Part shown: positions 41,855-53,331 of the stretch, one piece after another
Layout: every line of letters starts with the position of its first letter
Numbering within the stretch: position 1 is the first letter of the stretch
DNA from: Massariosphaeria phaeospora
Taxonomy: Eukaryota > Ascomycota > Dothideomycetes > Pleosporales
Direction of reading: 5' to 3'
Assembly (NCBI GenBank): GCA_011032825.1
Contig: JAADJZ010000003.1
Location: 1,054,001-1,118,000 of the forward strand
DNA length: 64,000 nt
Translations under genes and position numbers: made by a program
The notes under the pieces: model-generated
Told to the model about the DNA's origin: nothing
The model's database searches: none
What the model saw: only the letters and a program-made list of their open reading frames with translations

Positions 41855-43989
41855 ATGAAAGTGCAGGAGAAGGATGCCGACCGAAAGGCGGAAGCGCATG
41901 TCCTTGTCGAAGGACAAGTAGCAGAGCTACCGGAATATGGCGAATACATTGATAAGGAAGATCATGCAGTTTGCTGCTTCGTTCCGGTAGAACCGAGAAT
42001 GAAGCTCAAGATTGGTGGCAGGTTCCACGGAACAGTACGCCACTATTCCTCCTGTTCGAGACATGATCTAATGTGTTGCTGATAGGTCCATACTATCGCT
42101 TACGATGCCTTTGTTGACGGTGTCCTTCGCCGGGCTAACTCTTACAAAGGGAAATCAGTGACGAGACAAAATAACAAGAAATTAGACGTCGATAGGTTTC
42201 TCTACAAGACCGAAGACGGGATTCTTGAGACGGAAATCATTGCCACTTCAATACCGTCGACAGTCACTGTTCAAGAAAACGAGCCAGATACGATTGGCAC
42301 GCTAGAACTGCGGATCTACGTTCTGCGTCAATTTGGAGAGGAGCATACGCTACAAGGGGTGCAGACTTATCTCTGGTCTAGTGACGAACTCGAAGGCGAC
42401 AATTCATCGACGACAGGATATACTACCATAGCCCCACAATTCATGATGGAGTATGAGAAGAATTGCGGCCAGTTGGATAAGTCCAAATCAAATCGAGAGC
42501 AAAGGAAGTGTCAGGAACTACGGCCTGGGCGCGCGCCATGGGTTATCTTTCGATTTCATTATCGTAGTAAAGGTAAATCATTAGTGCCAGCATTTAAGCA
42601 CACACTAATTGACTGCTAGAATCCATCAAGGAGAAGAAGCTAAACATGAGCTTCAGTCCAGCAACAAGGAGAAAAGCTGAGCACCGCGTCCTGGAGATAC
42701 AGGAGCCTTTCTTGCTAGAAACTGGGGCAAAAACCCCCAAAATAGACGAAACCGCGAGTTCGCGTGCTGATACACCAGCATCTACCGTTCCATCAACGCC
42801 TATCAAAGGCTTGAAGGATGGCCCTAAACCCAAGGTGAGTGAACCCACTTTCTGGCCACCTTCACCGTTTCACTCCAGCCCCACCACTCCGGTACCTTTA
42901 CCAAAATAAGTACCTGCTACTAACCAGTACATAAAGCCTGTCGTCTCCTCCAATAAACAACAACCAAAATCCGCAACGCCGGCCCCTCCAGAGGAAGAAG
43001 CTCCAGAATCTCCCGATAGTTCACCATCTCCTGAGTTATCCTTGGCCACGAAGGTCGACGAAGATCTCCGAGCTCGATTATTTACCAAGCCGACGTCGAA
43101 GAATCTCCTGCAAGAAGACATTACAATGACAGCTCCAGTGACTCCTATTAGCGCTGTTGACGAAAAGGACTTTGCCGGTGCTGGAGACAAAGGTCATGAC
43201 ATCGATGACGAGAACAGCGAGCAGTCATTCGAATCACCGAGCAACACTAATAACAATAAGATGGATACTGCCAAGGATACCGATGTCGAGTCCATCGAGC
43301 AATCCATCGAGAAGTTCATCGAGACTATGAATCAGACTTGCGAGGTATCGGGTCAAACAACTGTTGAGAGCTATTCCGCTACGCCGATACACAGCAGTAG
43401 TCTGTTCGGCAACGGTACCGCACCTAATGGGTCTGCTAAGTCTACAGAGATCATGGAGAAGGCGTCTCAGTCTACGATGACGGGTGCACAGAAGCTCGTC
43501 CACGCTCCAGCTCCAACCACTCAGATGCTACCGACTGTCGCGAAGGACTCAGCCATCGTCGAGCAACCTATCACTCTCACTCCAACGAAGCGCCCCTCAG
43601 AATTCGGCATTCCCAAGTCTCCAGACCTGAAACGCGTCAAGCCCTCTGCCACGACGAACGGTACCCCGCTGCCAACGGCGGGTCCAGTACCAGCCTCCCG
43701 CTTGCCGTCTTCTTCGTCTCCGGGCCCCAACGCCACATCTCTCGAACGCAAACTCGCAGAAGCACGCAAGCGTGTCAAGGAAGCCAAAGAGAAGCGTCAG
43801 AACATTGCCAAGAAGCAGAGCGTTATCAATGAACAGCTTGCACCCTATCAACAACACATGGCGGATGAAATCGCGCGCCTCGACAGGATGGCCGAAGAGG
43901 AGGAAATTGCCAGAGCCGAGGAAGAAGAGAGACTCCGCGAGAGCATGGGAGTGCTGTCTGAGTTTCAGAATCCGGAGCTAGGCGACTAG
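41855..43989 (+). CDS. Fungal protein of unknown function with C-terminal coiled coil (DUF7918-like N terminus)
   Basis: Exons 41855-42034, 42086-42572, 42620-42834 and 42937-43989; introns 51, 47 and 102 nt; 644 aa from ATG 41855 (MKVQEKDADR). The first about 240 residues look like a beta-rich domain: KIGGRFHGT joins to VHTIAYDAFVDGVLRRANSY, with LELRIYVLRQFGEEHTLQGV later. This resembles DUF7918-type fungal proteins by pattern only. The middle is low complexity, rich in Ser, Pro, Thr and acidic residues, with possible basic nuclear-signal patches. Residues near the C terminus (LERKLAEARKRVKEAKEKRQ onward) form a strong coiled coil ending ESMGVLSEFQNPELGD. No enzymatic motif is visible. A nuclear or scaffold role is a guess. 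The acceptor at 42936 (ATAAAG) was chosen over CAG at 42927, which is too near the branch site. Confidence 0.72.
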
Positions 43990-44636
43990 ATGCAGCATGC
44001 TCGAAACCTCTAGTAAGTATAAGTGAGATTGAACTTTGGTTACGGATTGAGGTTGAATTCGTCATAGGGGACCGTGACAGATACGGTGGGGTGTTTTGGA
44101 GTTTGTTGGGTTGCCTCGGATGCCTGCTATATTGAGTGGCCAAACACCGTCGTGGGCGGTGGCTGTCTATCCTCTCTTATTTATTCAAAATCTCAACATG
44201 ATGCTGATAGGGTGGGTACTGGGACTCTGGATTTTTGTGGCGTTGCGGAGTTGTGTTTCTTTACGGTATGGAGTCGCTTCCCTCGGTGGGTGCAGTGGCT
44301 GTCTCTACCAGGCGGTTGCATTAGGCTCATCGTGCATGCAGTCTATGATCTGCTTGCTACGATTGATCCAGATCTACTTTACACAAGGCTCTCTTGATTA
44401 CGTAAACGATTTCCTACAGGATGTTCGTTAGCTTAAGATTGCCTGTCTATATGCTGTGCGTCTTTGACTGTTTGGAACCCAGAATATAGACGTGAAAGGG
44501 TATCGATTCAATCTCCCATTACATAGCCCTCAACCCAATCTCCTAAAGCATTGGTTCCGACTCCTTGCTCTTACAAGTCCGTTCACAATCTGTAGCCCCC
44601 TGAAGCCATTTGCGCCCTGCGGTACTTTACTCAAAT
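43990..44636. other. Intergenic region between convergent genes
   Basis: This 647-bp stretch holds the 3' ends of two convergent genes. Open frames at 44074-44431 lack domains and start support. Confidence 0.45.
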
Positions 44637-45331
44637 CTATCGACCAATCCTCATATTCGCTTTGACGCGCTCAAGAAGCTCTGCGGTTGTTGCTAGTGGC
44701 GAGGGGTGGAGATTGCGCTAGGTGGATCAGCAAAGCTTCAGATGCTGCACGTCTGGGGCGTGAGGTAGAATATCAAGGCCAGATACAAAACAATAGATTG
44801 GTCTGAATCGAAAAGGAGATTAGGTAACTCACGTTTCGAAGGAAAACTACGCATTGCTCGTGCGTCCAAGTATCCGGGTCTAATGGAGAGTGTTAGCGAT
44901 GTTCGAACACAATTACAGTTGCAGCTCTTCAATAACTTTGTTGGTGCAGAGGCAGTTACAGATAAAACTGAAAAGTGGTAGACTATAGTTATTGTGACTC
45001 TCTTAGAGCCGAACATACAAGGGATTGTGAAGGATGAAGAGTGGTGTGGTATGTGACAAGCGGAAAGCCATCAAGGTCAGAGTTCAAACATTAGAGAAAG
45101 TTGAGGTTGCGCTTACGGCCAGCCGGATCTTGGCTAGGGAAGATGTCCTGCCCCCATATACTCCAAGCAGCAACCCCAGTAACGATGGCGGCGAAGGCAA
45201 GAAACGGGGTCTGACAGATTGTTAGCGGAATATGGGATCGTATGTGGCTGTATGAAGTATGCTCTATTAGACTGGGTGCGTGGAGTGGGACTTACACGTC
45301 CACCCGTCGCGCGGTCAAGTGGTGTCGGCAT
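44637..45331 (-). CDS. 85-residue single-pass membrane protein with HeH/SAP-like tail
   Basis: Four small exons on the complement: 45296-45331, 45117-45210, 44833-44879 and 44637-44717; introns 85, 237 and 115 nt; 85 aa. The product reads MPTPLDRATGGR, then a membrane helix TPFLAFAAIVTGVAAWSIWG, then DIFPSQDPAG and a C-terminal helical unit beginning DTWTHEQCVVFLRN and ending LLERVKANMRIGR. The tail has the W..E....L..RNL.P...T...LLERVKANM pattern of HeH/SAP-type modules such as the repeats of Ish1/Msc1. Filamentous fungi carry small proteins of this layout. Introns exceed coding sequence (437 against 258 nt), so automatic annotation is likely to miss it. The function is unknown; the 237-nt intron is the weakest part of the model. 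Confidence 0.7.
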
Positions 45332-45717
45332 ATCTGCTTGCAAGTTGCTTATTTGCCTGGTGGCGTAAAGCTCTGCCTTCGGTGTAGCCGGAGTTGCGAA
45401 TTGCTAGATTAGAGCTGTGGAGCGCAAACGTACAAATGCAGTGCAGTAGAGGTGCTTATAGGAATATCTCACGTCGTAGGCAACAATGTAAAGAACACGC
45501 AAGCTGTCCAATCCAAGTTCCAAAGCTCTTGCTCTTGCGCCACCCGTCGTCACTGGTCCGCGTCCTGCTACACCATATTCGGACAAGCTCATTACAGCCC
45601 CTCCGCGGCCCGTGCACCCACAAGCGAAATTTCCGTCCACAATGGTCGTGATCGTTCGACGCCAGCTTACGACAATTCCTCAACCTTCCCGTCGACACAC
45701 GAGAATCACCCGTCACA
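45332..45717. promoter_or_regulatory. Divergent promoter between the 85-aa gene and RPL38
   Basis: This 386-bp stretch lies between two divergent starts. The RPL38 side is pyrimidine-rich near the ATG (CCTTCCCGTC). No other feature was recognised. Confidence 0.45.
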
Positions 45718-46211
45718 ATGCCGTCCGAGGTCTCCGATATCAAGCAGTTCATCGAGATTTGCAGGCGTAAGGATGCTAAGTGTACGTTCCCCATTGGAGA
45801 GCTCCGGCGGTTCTCTGCGGTCGGCTGCGAGATTTTCGAGGAGGGTGTTAGAGCACGGCCAGCACCAGGACATGGTAGCAATTGCAGATGCACTTGGAAG
45901 GAGTATGTTTCCAGGCACGGTATGCTAACGGTTTGCAGCCGCCCGCATAAAGAAGAACAAGAAGGCCGGCAACATCAAATTCAAGGTCCGATGCCAGCGA
46001 TACATCTACACACTCGTCCTCAAAGACACGGAAAAGGCGGAGAAGCTCAAGCAGAGTCTGCCTCCAGGTACGCTATCCCCATCGCGCAAGCCTCGTGCAC
46101 AAGGGCTGCCGATATGTCTGGCGAATAATAAGCAGAAGCTAACGGAATTCTACAGGGCTCACCATCTCCGACGTCGGCAAGAAGAACCCCAAGGGCAAGC
46201 AAGCAGTATAA
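45718..46211 (+). CDS. RPL38: 60S ribosomal protein L38 (eL38)
   Basis: Exons 45718-45781, 45939-46067 and 46156-46211; introns 157 and 88 nt; 82 aa. The first exon reads [21 protein letters not shown], almost invariant in eukaryotes. The second continues [20 protein letters not shown] and [20 protein letters not shown]. The third gives [17 protein letters not shown]. The long first intron near the start codon is usual for fungal ribosomal protein genes. It is a component of the large ribosomal subunit. Confidence 0.96.
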
Positions 46212-46499
46212 GCGGTATCTTAGGGTGAGGATCAGGACGTTACGGACGATGAAGACAGCGCAACAACGAACGATTCATGCATGCTGAAGGCTGGGTGGGT
46301 GGACGAATGGGCGTCTTCGGTTAACATATTTCAATCGGCAACTGGAACACTTCTTTGTGGAAGATTCATCAGGAATGAAAAAAATCAAATTCACCCTAAG
46401 CTTTATTAGTGTGATGAGTGGACCGCAGAGCACGAGAGACGCTACAATCACAAGACAGTATTCCGTTGGGATAGTGCTTCATTGCACCCTTGGCACATT

Positions 46500-47537
46500 C
46501 TATGCCTCAAGCTTCACCTTGAACTTATACTGATCCTTGCGATCCAGGTACACCACCTTGTCGCTCAGTCCGGCCTCATCAACTGCTTTCTTGAAGTCCG
46601 ATAATGGTGACGCGAACACATCATAGTCGTCATAGTGTACCGGAATCGTCACATCCGGTTTGATGAGTTGCATCATCTGCACCCCCTGCTTTGCATCCAT
46701 GGTGACCATGAGTAAAGGCATCTTCGGTCCTGGGATGGTTGTCCCACCCAGATGAATCAGCATCAGATCAATGTTCTTATCGCGGTATCGTTCGGGGATC
46801 TCTTTGAGCTCGTCGATCATTAGTGTGTCGCCTGAGATGTAGATTCGGTAGCCACTGTCGAAACCACCCTCATCGCTGGCATTTGAGGTGGCGGAATCAG
46901 AGTAGCCAAGTTCGATCATCCAGCCATTGGTCGGTGGCACCGCGGCAATGAAATCATTGACCACGGAAAGGGGGCCAGGCGGAACATGTTTTCCGGGCAT
47001 GCCCGTAACTTTTATGCTGGGCTTCTTGTTCGCATGACTCTGCTTTGTGGGAATGTTCACCATCATGCTTTCGAAGAAGTCGAGAGCATGGACCTCCTTG
47101 AAGCTCTCATCTCCCTTACTTGTCAAGTGGCCCTTGGCATGTGGTGTCGATATGATTGGGATCGATCTTCGCAATTTTTCTTCAACGTCCCTGTCAAAGT
47201 GATCCTCGTGGTAATGGCTGAGTAGGATGACATCGATGCGAGGAAGCTCTTCAAGATCAATTGCAGGATTCGTGAGACGAGTCGCCGAAACTCCAGGTCC
47301 GAGATGTACGTGGTCGCCTGCGTGTAGGAAGTTCGGGTCAGTGAGGATGCGTAGGCCTTCCCACTCGAGAATTGTTGTGGCAGTGCCAATGAAGAAAAGC
47401 GAGGCGTTCGTATCTTCAGTCGGTGCGTTGGAGGGATGGAGTTTGGTCTCTTTTGCCTCGGGCATATCTGACGGGATATAGGTGTGGTCCTTTGTCGGAG
47501 CCCCAGACTCTCCTGGGTTAATCGTGATCTGTTTCAT
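46500..47537 (-). CDS. Metallo-beta-lactamase-fold hydrolase (UlaG/RomA-like)
   Basis: Single exon, 345 aa. The fold starts with ASLFFIGTATTILEWEGLRILTDPNF. The metal motif HxHxDH is present as HYHEDH within VILLSHYHEDHFD near residue 110. Further ligands are likely in GMPGKHVPPGP and in the strand YRIYISGDTLM (conserved aspartate), and the last in IPVHYDDYDVF. It has no signal peptide. Members of this branch include phosphodiesterases, lactonases and N-acyl hydrolases, so a substrate is not assigned. A His-x-His-x-Asp-His site predicts a two-metal centre. Confidence 0.87.
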   Translation of the reverse strand: MKQITINPGESGAPTKDHTYIPSDMPEAKETKLHPSNAPTEDTNASLFFIGTATTILEWEGLRILTDPNFLHAGDHVHLGPGVSATRLTNPAIDLEELPRIDVILLSHYHEDHFDRDVEEKLRRSIPIISTPHAKGHLTSKGDESFKEVHALDFFESMMVNIPTKQSHANKKPSIKVTGMPGKHVPPGPLSVVNDFIAAVPPTNGWMIELGYSDSATSNASDEGGFDSGYRIYISGDTLMIDELKEIPERYRDKNIDLMLIHLGGTTIPGPKMPLLMVTMDAKQGVQMMQLIKPDVTIPVHYDDYDVFASPLSDFKKAVDEAGLSDKVVYLDRKDQYKFKVKLEA

Positions 47538-49097
47538 GCTGCTGTGTGGACCCTCGTCTTTCTTAGCTTACGCGGTTTCTGCCTCGAGCTGTTTGATGTG
47601 ACAGTGGAGCTTTGGCGACGCTTTGGGGTAAAACAATGGTAGAGGGGGAGGCAGGAAAACAGCGCGTAGAGTAGGAAACGCACTTCGTCAAGCGGGCCAA
47701 AATGCATGACGACAGAGGGTGGTAATGCTGATAATGGTCGTGATTGGATGACGATATAGAGTCAAGGCGATCAACGGCAGTAACATCTAGAGAATCTCGC
47801 GAGCTATCAGAATGCTGCCACTCTCATCGTGCCCTTCACCTGTCCACCTTGTCCACCTCCTCCAAAGAGGCTATGGTGCGTCACCTCCCGTTGCCTCTGA
47901 GTGATGAGCGACTGTCAGACGGAAGCTGCAGCGCGTCGTCGAGGTCGATGGAGGTGTCTTATCGGTAAGCCCTCGGTTGCCGCATATGGCCTAGTTTTAC
48001 TAGTGCCGTTGCGCTTTCTTTGACTAAGACTCCGACTCCTCTCGACTTGCCGTCCCAGCATCTGCAGGCTGCATCCTCGCATAAGCCACTCGCTTGTCGT
48101 CAGAAATCTGTGTCTGTCGTCGCCAGGTGGTGTTGCGCCCCAGATAACCATCTTACCCGGCAATGGCGGGAAGTCGCCGACCTAGGACCACCCCGCTTTG
48201 GACTGGACCAGGCCGAATTTGCTTACGCTACCGCCTTGCAGCGGGTGGCGCCAGCTCACCTACACTCCTCTTGACTGATCCGGTTCCTATACGCGACGGG
48301 CTCGTTCTCCAGCCCTCAAAAATGTGCTTGAGTCTGTGTTGGCAGCAGCAACAAGTGCTGTTAACTCGTGTCTCAAGTAGCAAAGCTTCGAAGATTCCCG
48401 CCTCAGCCAAGTGAGCTTCTGTGCGACTTACCCATATGCCGAAAAACTCTTGCGCTGATCAGGCCACGGCGGTCTGCCAATGTATACCGCTGCTGAAATC
48501 AGCTGTGGTCCCAGCGTAGTTAGACTGTGCAGTTCATTAACAAGCCTCGACCGGGATACTGTCCACCCTCAACCCTCAGATCGCCATCGACATAAGGCAT
48601 TCATTCTTTTTCCTGAGGACACCTGCAGCTACAGACAGTGGGGAAGTTTAAGACGATTTTGGCGGATCTCGGACTCTTGAGACCCAGCCATATGGGTTTT
48701 GATTCACCGGGCTTGCCCTGTCGGACCCCCTTCGCCCACCACCCTGCTGACTTGCAGTCGCTCTCAGTCTGAGGCCAATTGACAGTCGTCTCACGCCTAG
48801 TTTGCGTGCAGATCAGTGCCTTTCTATCTGCCCTACCATTCTCATTAGCCGCATCAGACGAGATGACAAGCATGTTTACGCTGTTCTGCGTATTGCCTCA
48901 CCGCTTTAGGGACAAGGTCTTCGAGAGCCATCATGGGATTCGCTGCAGGTTGCCTTGTTGCAAACCTTGCACTTAGAGGTACGGAATCGCATGGGCAGGT
49001 TGCAGCTCATATATATGGCGTGCCCTGCTGACAGGCTAAGCTGTGCTGCCCGCTGGTCAGTCGTCGCGAATGGAACCTTGCATTGCTCTTCGGTACG
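47538..49097. other. Intergenic region, no gene recognised
   Basis: This 1560-bp stretch separates two divergent genes. Its open frames are short (under 91 codons) on both strands, overlap each other and have no domains. It contains the promoters of both neighbours. Confidence 0.45.
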
Positions 49098-50866
49098 ATG
49101 GAGTCTGCGGTACCAAAGGTGGACCACACCTACAAAATTGAGAATCCCGTCGAGGGGATGCCTCCCTCGGATGATTCTCCTAGCGACCAGGCTCCGGAAA
49201 AGCTGTTCCCTCAGAATCCAGAGTAAGTAGTTCATCTTCTTGACTGTGGACCTTAAGAGGCCACATCGTACTAACAGCTTGTAGGCCTGCATCTTCAAAA
49301 GAGGTCCTGAACGATGCACCTGAGGTGGTTGAACCATGGCTTGCTAGTCAACAGAGGCCCACATCACCTTTCTCGGAGGATGAAACCGTCGTCTCTGGGT
49401 TCCAACCACTAGGGATCGACGAGAAGGGCCAAGCAATGCCACGGCGCATATCTGAGCTAGAGCAGGAGAGGCCTTTGAAGTTTTGCGGCATCCAAAGAAA
49501 ATATCTCATGGGAGTAATCATCTTGGTATTCGTGGTGCTCATCGCTTTGGGTCTCGGACTAGGCTTGGGGTTAGGGCTAAACAAGAACCACAACGAGCCA
49601 CCATCGTAAGCGTACTCATATGCCCTCGGTGATAGTCGTTACTAAATTTTGCAGCACCAACCTAGGCTACGTATACCCCTATTGTGCAGAGAATCCGGAC
49701 GACTGCATTGGCGGTGCACTTGGCTCATCGTATTATACGCGCAATGGCACATTTAACGGAACAGGCATTGCCTTAGCGACCGAGTTTTGGAATCATCAAG
49801 AACGAAAGATCATGACGGTCTACTTCCAGCACTGGACAGGGGAGATTCGGTCGATTCAACTTACGCCAAAGGGTGAGTGGATTGGCGGGGGTAAGACGGA
49901 GGTCATTGTGACTGATGCAAAGAACGCTACACCTATATCTACCGTCTCATATGCTGTCAACAATACAGCAATGGTAAGTCTCTATTGCGTTCACGTCTTG
50001 AACTCTCCATGCTCATGTTTGTCTCATAGTGGCACATATTTTATCTTGACGAAGACAACCGCGTACGCCAGAAACAAAACAGCAATGACACCAACATCTG
50101 GCAGGACGGACCGCTGAATGAGTTGAATCTAACAGCGCACTCTGCGCCTAATGTCGGCCTCCAAGCATGCTGGTATGGTAACTACTATGGAGACTCAGAT
50201 GCCACTAAGTTTCCTACCCGTGATGGAGACAACAATACCATTCCCTTCAATGCTAGCACTCACGGCATGCACCTTTGGTACCCTGACTCAGTAAACACGT
50301 TTCGCCAATACGGATGGTACGAAGGGCAAGAGCAGTGGGCGGACCAACACAACTGGAAAGGCATGGATGCACACGCAGGTGTCGGCTGTTTTAGCTGGGG
50401 CCCCGGAAGTACAACTTACGCCATGATGGTGAACGAGCAAAACACTGCGGAAATCTGGTGGAAGGATACGAACGTTAACATGAGCTCCACGGACACACAC
50501 CCAGTCAACACGTGGGAGAATGCCACGCGATATGCGATCCCCAACGTGCATCCATCGACGTCTCTCGGCTACACGGAATACCTTTACGCTCAGATGGCCG
50601 ATGGGACAATCATGGGCCATGACATAGTGTGGGCGGCAGAGAACACGACGAGTATCCAGGAGAACGGGTTTAGTGTTGGGGGCGCGCAGGGCCCGGTGAA
50701 GGGCATCAAGGGCACGCACATGAGTGTTACTGCTGTCGCGGATCAGTCCGGTGGGACGAGTCTGTACGTCTTTTACCAGACGAGGGGGGATGACCTGAGT
50801 GTGTTTACTAGGGATATCAAGGGAGGACAGTGGACACAGGGCGAGTTGCCGATTTCAGATGCGTGA
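49098..50866 (+). CDS. Membrane-anchored lectin-like beta-propeller protein
   Basis: Exons 49098-49222, 49285-49605, 49655-49973 and 50030-50866; introns 62, 49 and 56 nt; 533 aa. A polar N-terminal region of about 120 residues (MESAVPKVDHTYKIENP) is followed by one transmembrane helix (GVIILVFVVLIALGLGLGLG), then an outward-facing C-terminal domain. That domain repeats short WHIFYLDEDNRVRQ-type blades with many N-glycosylation sites (NGTFNGT, NNT, NMSS). Tandem aromatic strands with the W-x-D-GPL pattern resemble fungal fucose-specific lectins (AAL type) and related propellers. Binding of surface glycans is inferred from the fold and not from identified fucose-binding residues. The type-II topology is clear. 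Confidence 0.75.
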
Positions 50867-53331
50867 ACAGACCAGTCCTTTTGGGGGTTGGGAGAGCGCT
50901 CGTTTGAGATATCCATAGCACTTGGAGTGGTAATTTGGTTGTCGTTAAGGATGTACGTCAGCTCACGGCCGTATGTTAGTTATATTAACGACGACATGGT
51001 TGTGATTCTTTATGTTGAATCGTCGCTCCGGTCTCTTCATATATACATGCGATTATATGAATTGTATCTGTCAGCTCAGGAAGCAATTAGGTCAACAACC
51101 AAACATAGTAAACATGATAACTATGTTAGCTCGTCTGTAATGTAACGTCCATGTTGAGCTTGTGAAGGCGAGAGAGTCCTAACTATGGGCATGGTGATAA
51201 ACTCGATGATGGCCTTGACGGCTCTTCCTAACATGAAAGGTATACAGCCCACGAATCTAAACGTATACAGAGCTGTTGAAGCCTAAGCGGTAATACAGTT
51301 GGCCTATGACTTCGAAGTAAGACGTCGTGTCATGTCATATACCTACCCATCTGAGATTTTGAACGACAGACCGGCGTGTCACGGTCCACTACGTTCTTGC
51401 GGCGGGGCGCTGATATCACTGGTGTCCGTGCTTTACCCGCCATGGGGTTGATATGCATAGCATTGGCCAAGTAGAGATGCCTGCCAACTGTGGAGGTATG
51501 TCGTTCGGGGCCGTGCGTGCACAAACCATAGTTGACATAGGACACGCACTGTTCTATTATCAATAGCTGTAGCCCGAGGTGTAGATGTTGGCGATGGCCG
51601 GAGTTGGACGAGAGCTATTGGATGTTGGCAAGCCAAACTCGCTTTCATTGTCTCGCACCCACTGCTGAAGCCGAGATCGGAGAGGGGAACGTGGATCAAC
51701 GTGCACCAACGTGGGCGTAGGGGGTTTTCCTTGCAGCAGCTCAATACAATCCTGTGCGAGCTGTGAGGCAGCCCCAGTCCCACGTGGTTTGCAGCACCTG
51801 GGCAGTGTCCCGAGGTCGTGTGTGCTCCTTGGTTCGGGGAGTTGGTTGCCACTTGCAAGAGTGGCAGTTCGCCAGTGCTCGCAACAAAATGGCGCAACGT
51901 TACGTGCGACAGAATAGGTGGGCTGGATCTCGAACGACGAGGCAGAAAAGGCTCACGATGTGGTGTGCACTGTGGGATGGGTTGATGGCTTGCGGCTGGA
52001 CGGCGCCATTTTCTGAAAAGGGAAGGCGTCCGGTCCGACCAGTCCGCGTCGATACAGTAGATAGCAGCACCAAATGCAGTCGGAAGCCGTGGTTGTGCAG
52101 AGAAGCTATCACTTCGGCGAGAGCTGGGACGGTGACGGTGTACAAGACACAGAAGCACTGGCTATGATCAAGTGGATGGCTAGTTTGGGGTTGTTGGGTT
52201 TGAGCCATGGTTCATGAAGCTGCACGTCATGGACGACGGATCACGGGAGGGCAGATGTCAAGAGTGTCGGATAGACGGCAATTGCACGTCGCTTCCGTCG
52301 GCGACCGTGGTAGAAGATGCATGCGCGTAATGTCGAGCCGCGTTGTGGGTGAATTGAAGAGACATGTCCCCTGCGTCGGGCATATGCAATAGATACCAAG
52401 CTTGACGGCAGCGGCTCGAAGGGGGTTGGTTGGGCAGAAGGCCATGGCCGGTCGCAACCTCGGCCGTCTCAGGTGGGATGAGATTTCCGACCGGTATTGT
52501 GATGTCCGCAAAGACGGTGGTGGTGCGAGGTAGCTAGGAGGCCCGCCAGTGGCTGCGATAAGGCGGGTTGGTGCACGGCCGCCGGCTTCTGGAAAGGCCA
52601 ACACCAAGCCACGCCGCAGGACTCGAGCCGCGAGCGAGGTGCACACTGCACAGTAACTAGAGAGTCGAGTCTCAAGGTCGTTGGGCTGGCAGTTCTGACA
52701 TGGCTGGCGTCGTCGGCGCGCGCCGGCCGGCTGGATCGACGACCCCGGATCTGCCATCAACCATGTCGCCGTCGCCGTCGCCGTCGCCGTCGCCTCTCGA
52801 CTGCGCCTTCACCCCGATCGCGTCACTCTGGAGTCTGCACTCGGCCATGGCCGCTGTGGCGCCCGCTTCACACACGCCTGACGCCGCCCGTCCGCCGCCG
52901 CTGCGTGAGGGGCCCAGGGCGGGCAACGCCATCTGTGCCTGTGCCGGCGCCGTTATACAAGAGGCCAACAAAACCCGCACCGCCCGCGTCAACTGCTTTG
53001 ATTGAGTCTGCCAAAGATACCACCACACCCCCGGCCCAGCTAGCCCGCCATCCAGCCCGCCGTCTGCACCCCTGCGCCGACTGCTGCACACTGCACAGCA
53101 CACCGTGTGCGCTTTAAGAGCCGCCGGGCCCTGCACACGACACCCTCGCGCGCACCACCGGTACCCTCCCCCCGGCCACTCACCGCAGTCCGCCTTGTTG
53201 CCGCCCGCCACCCTCGCCCTCGCCCTCGCCCATGACCTGGATACTCGACACCCTCTCGCTCTCGCTCTCGCTCTCGACACAGCGGGCGTCCACTGCCCCT
53301 CGTTGCTGCTGCAGCGCCCCGTAGCTTCCCC
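50867..53331. other. 2.5-kb intergenic region upstream of amino-acid permease
   Basis: This is the longest gene-free stretch of the window. Large open frames on the minus strand (51433-52158, 52227-52760, 52672-53601) lie in GC-rich simple-sequence DNA and have no domain signature. Repeats of CCGTCG (about 52763-52795), CTCGCC (about 53209-53232) and CTCTCG (about 53249-53277) occur close to the permease start. A long regulatory region and 5' leader is likely. Confidence 0.45.

Noticed and set aside
42919..42927. Alternative acceptor CAG in the unknown-function coiled-coil gene
   Set aside because: It lies only a few bases after the CTAAC branch site; the acceptor at 42936 is better spaced and also in frame.
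51433..52158. 241-codon open frame on the minus strand
   Set aside because: Composition is rich in Arg, Ser, His and Pro as expected from GC-rich non-coding DNA; no domain, no start context and no splice support.
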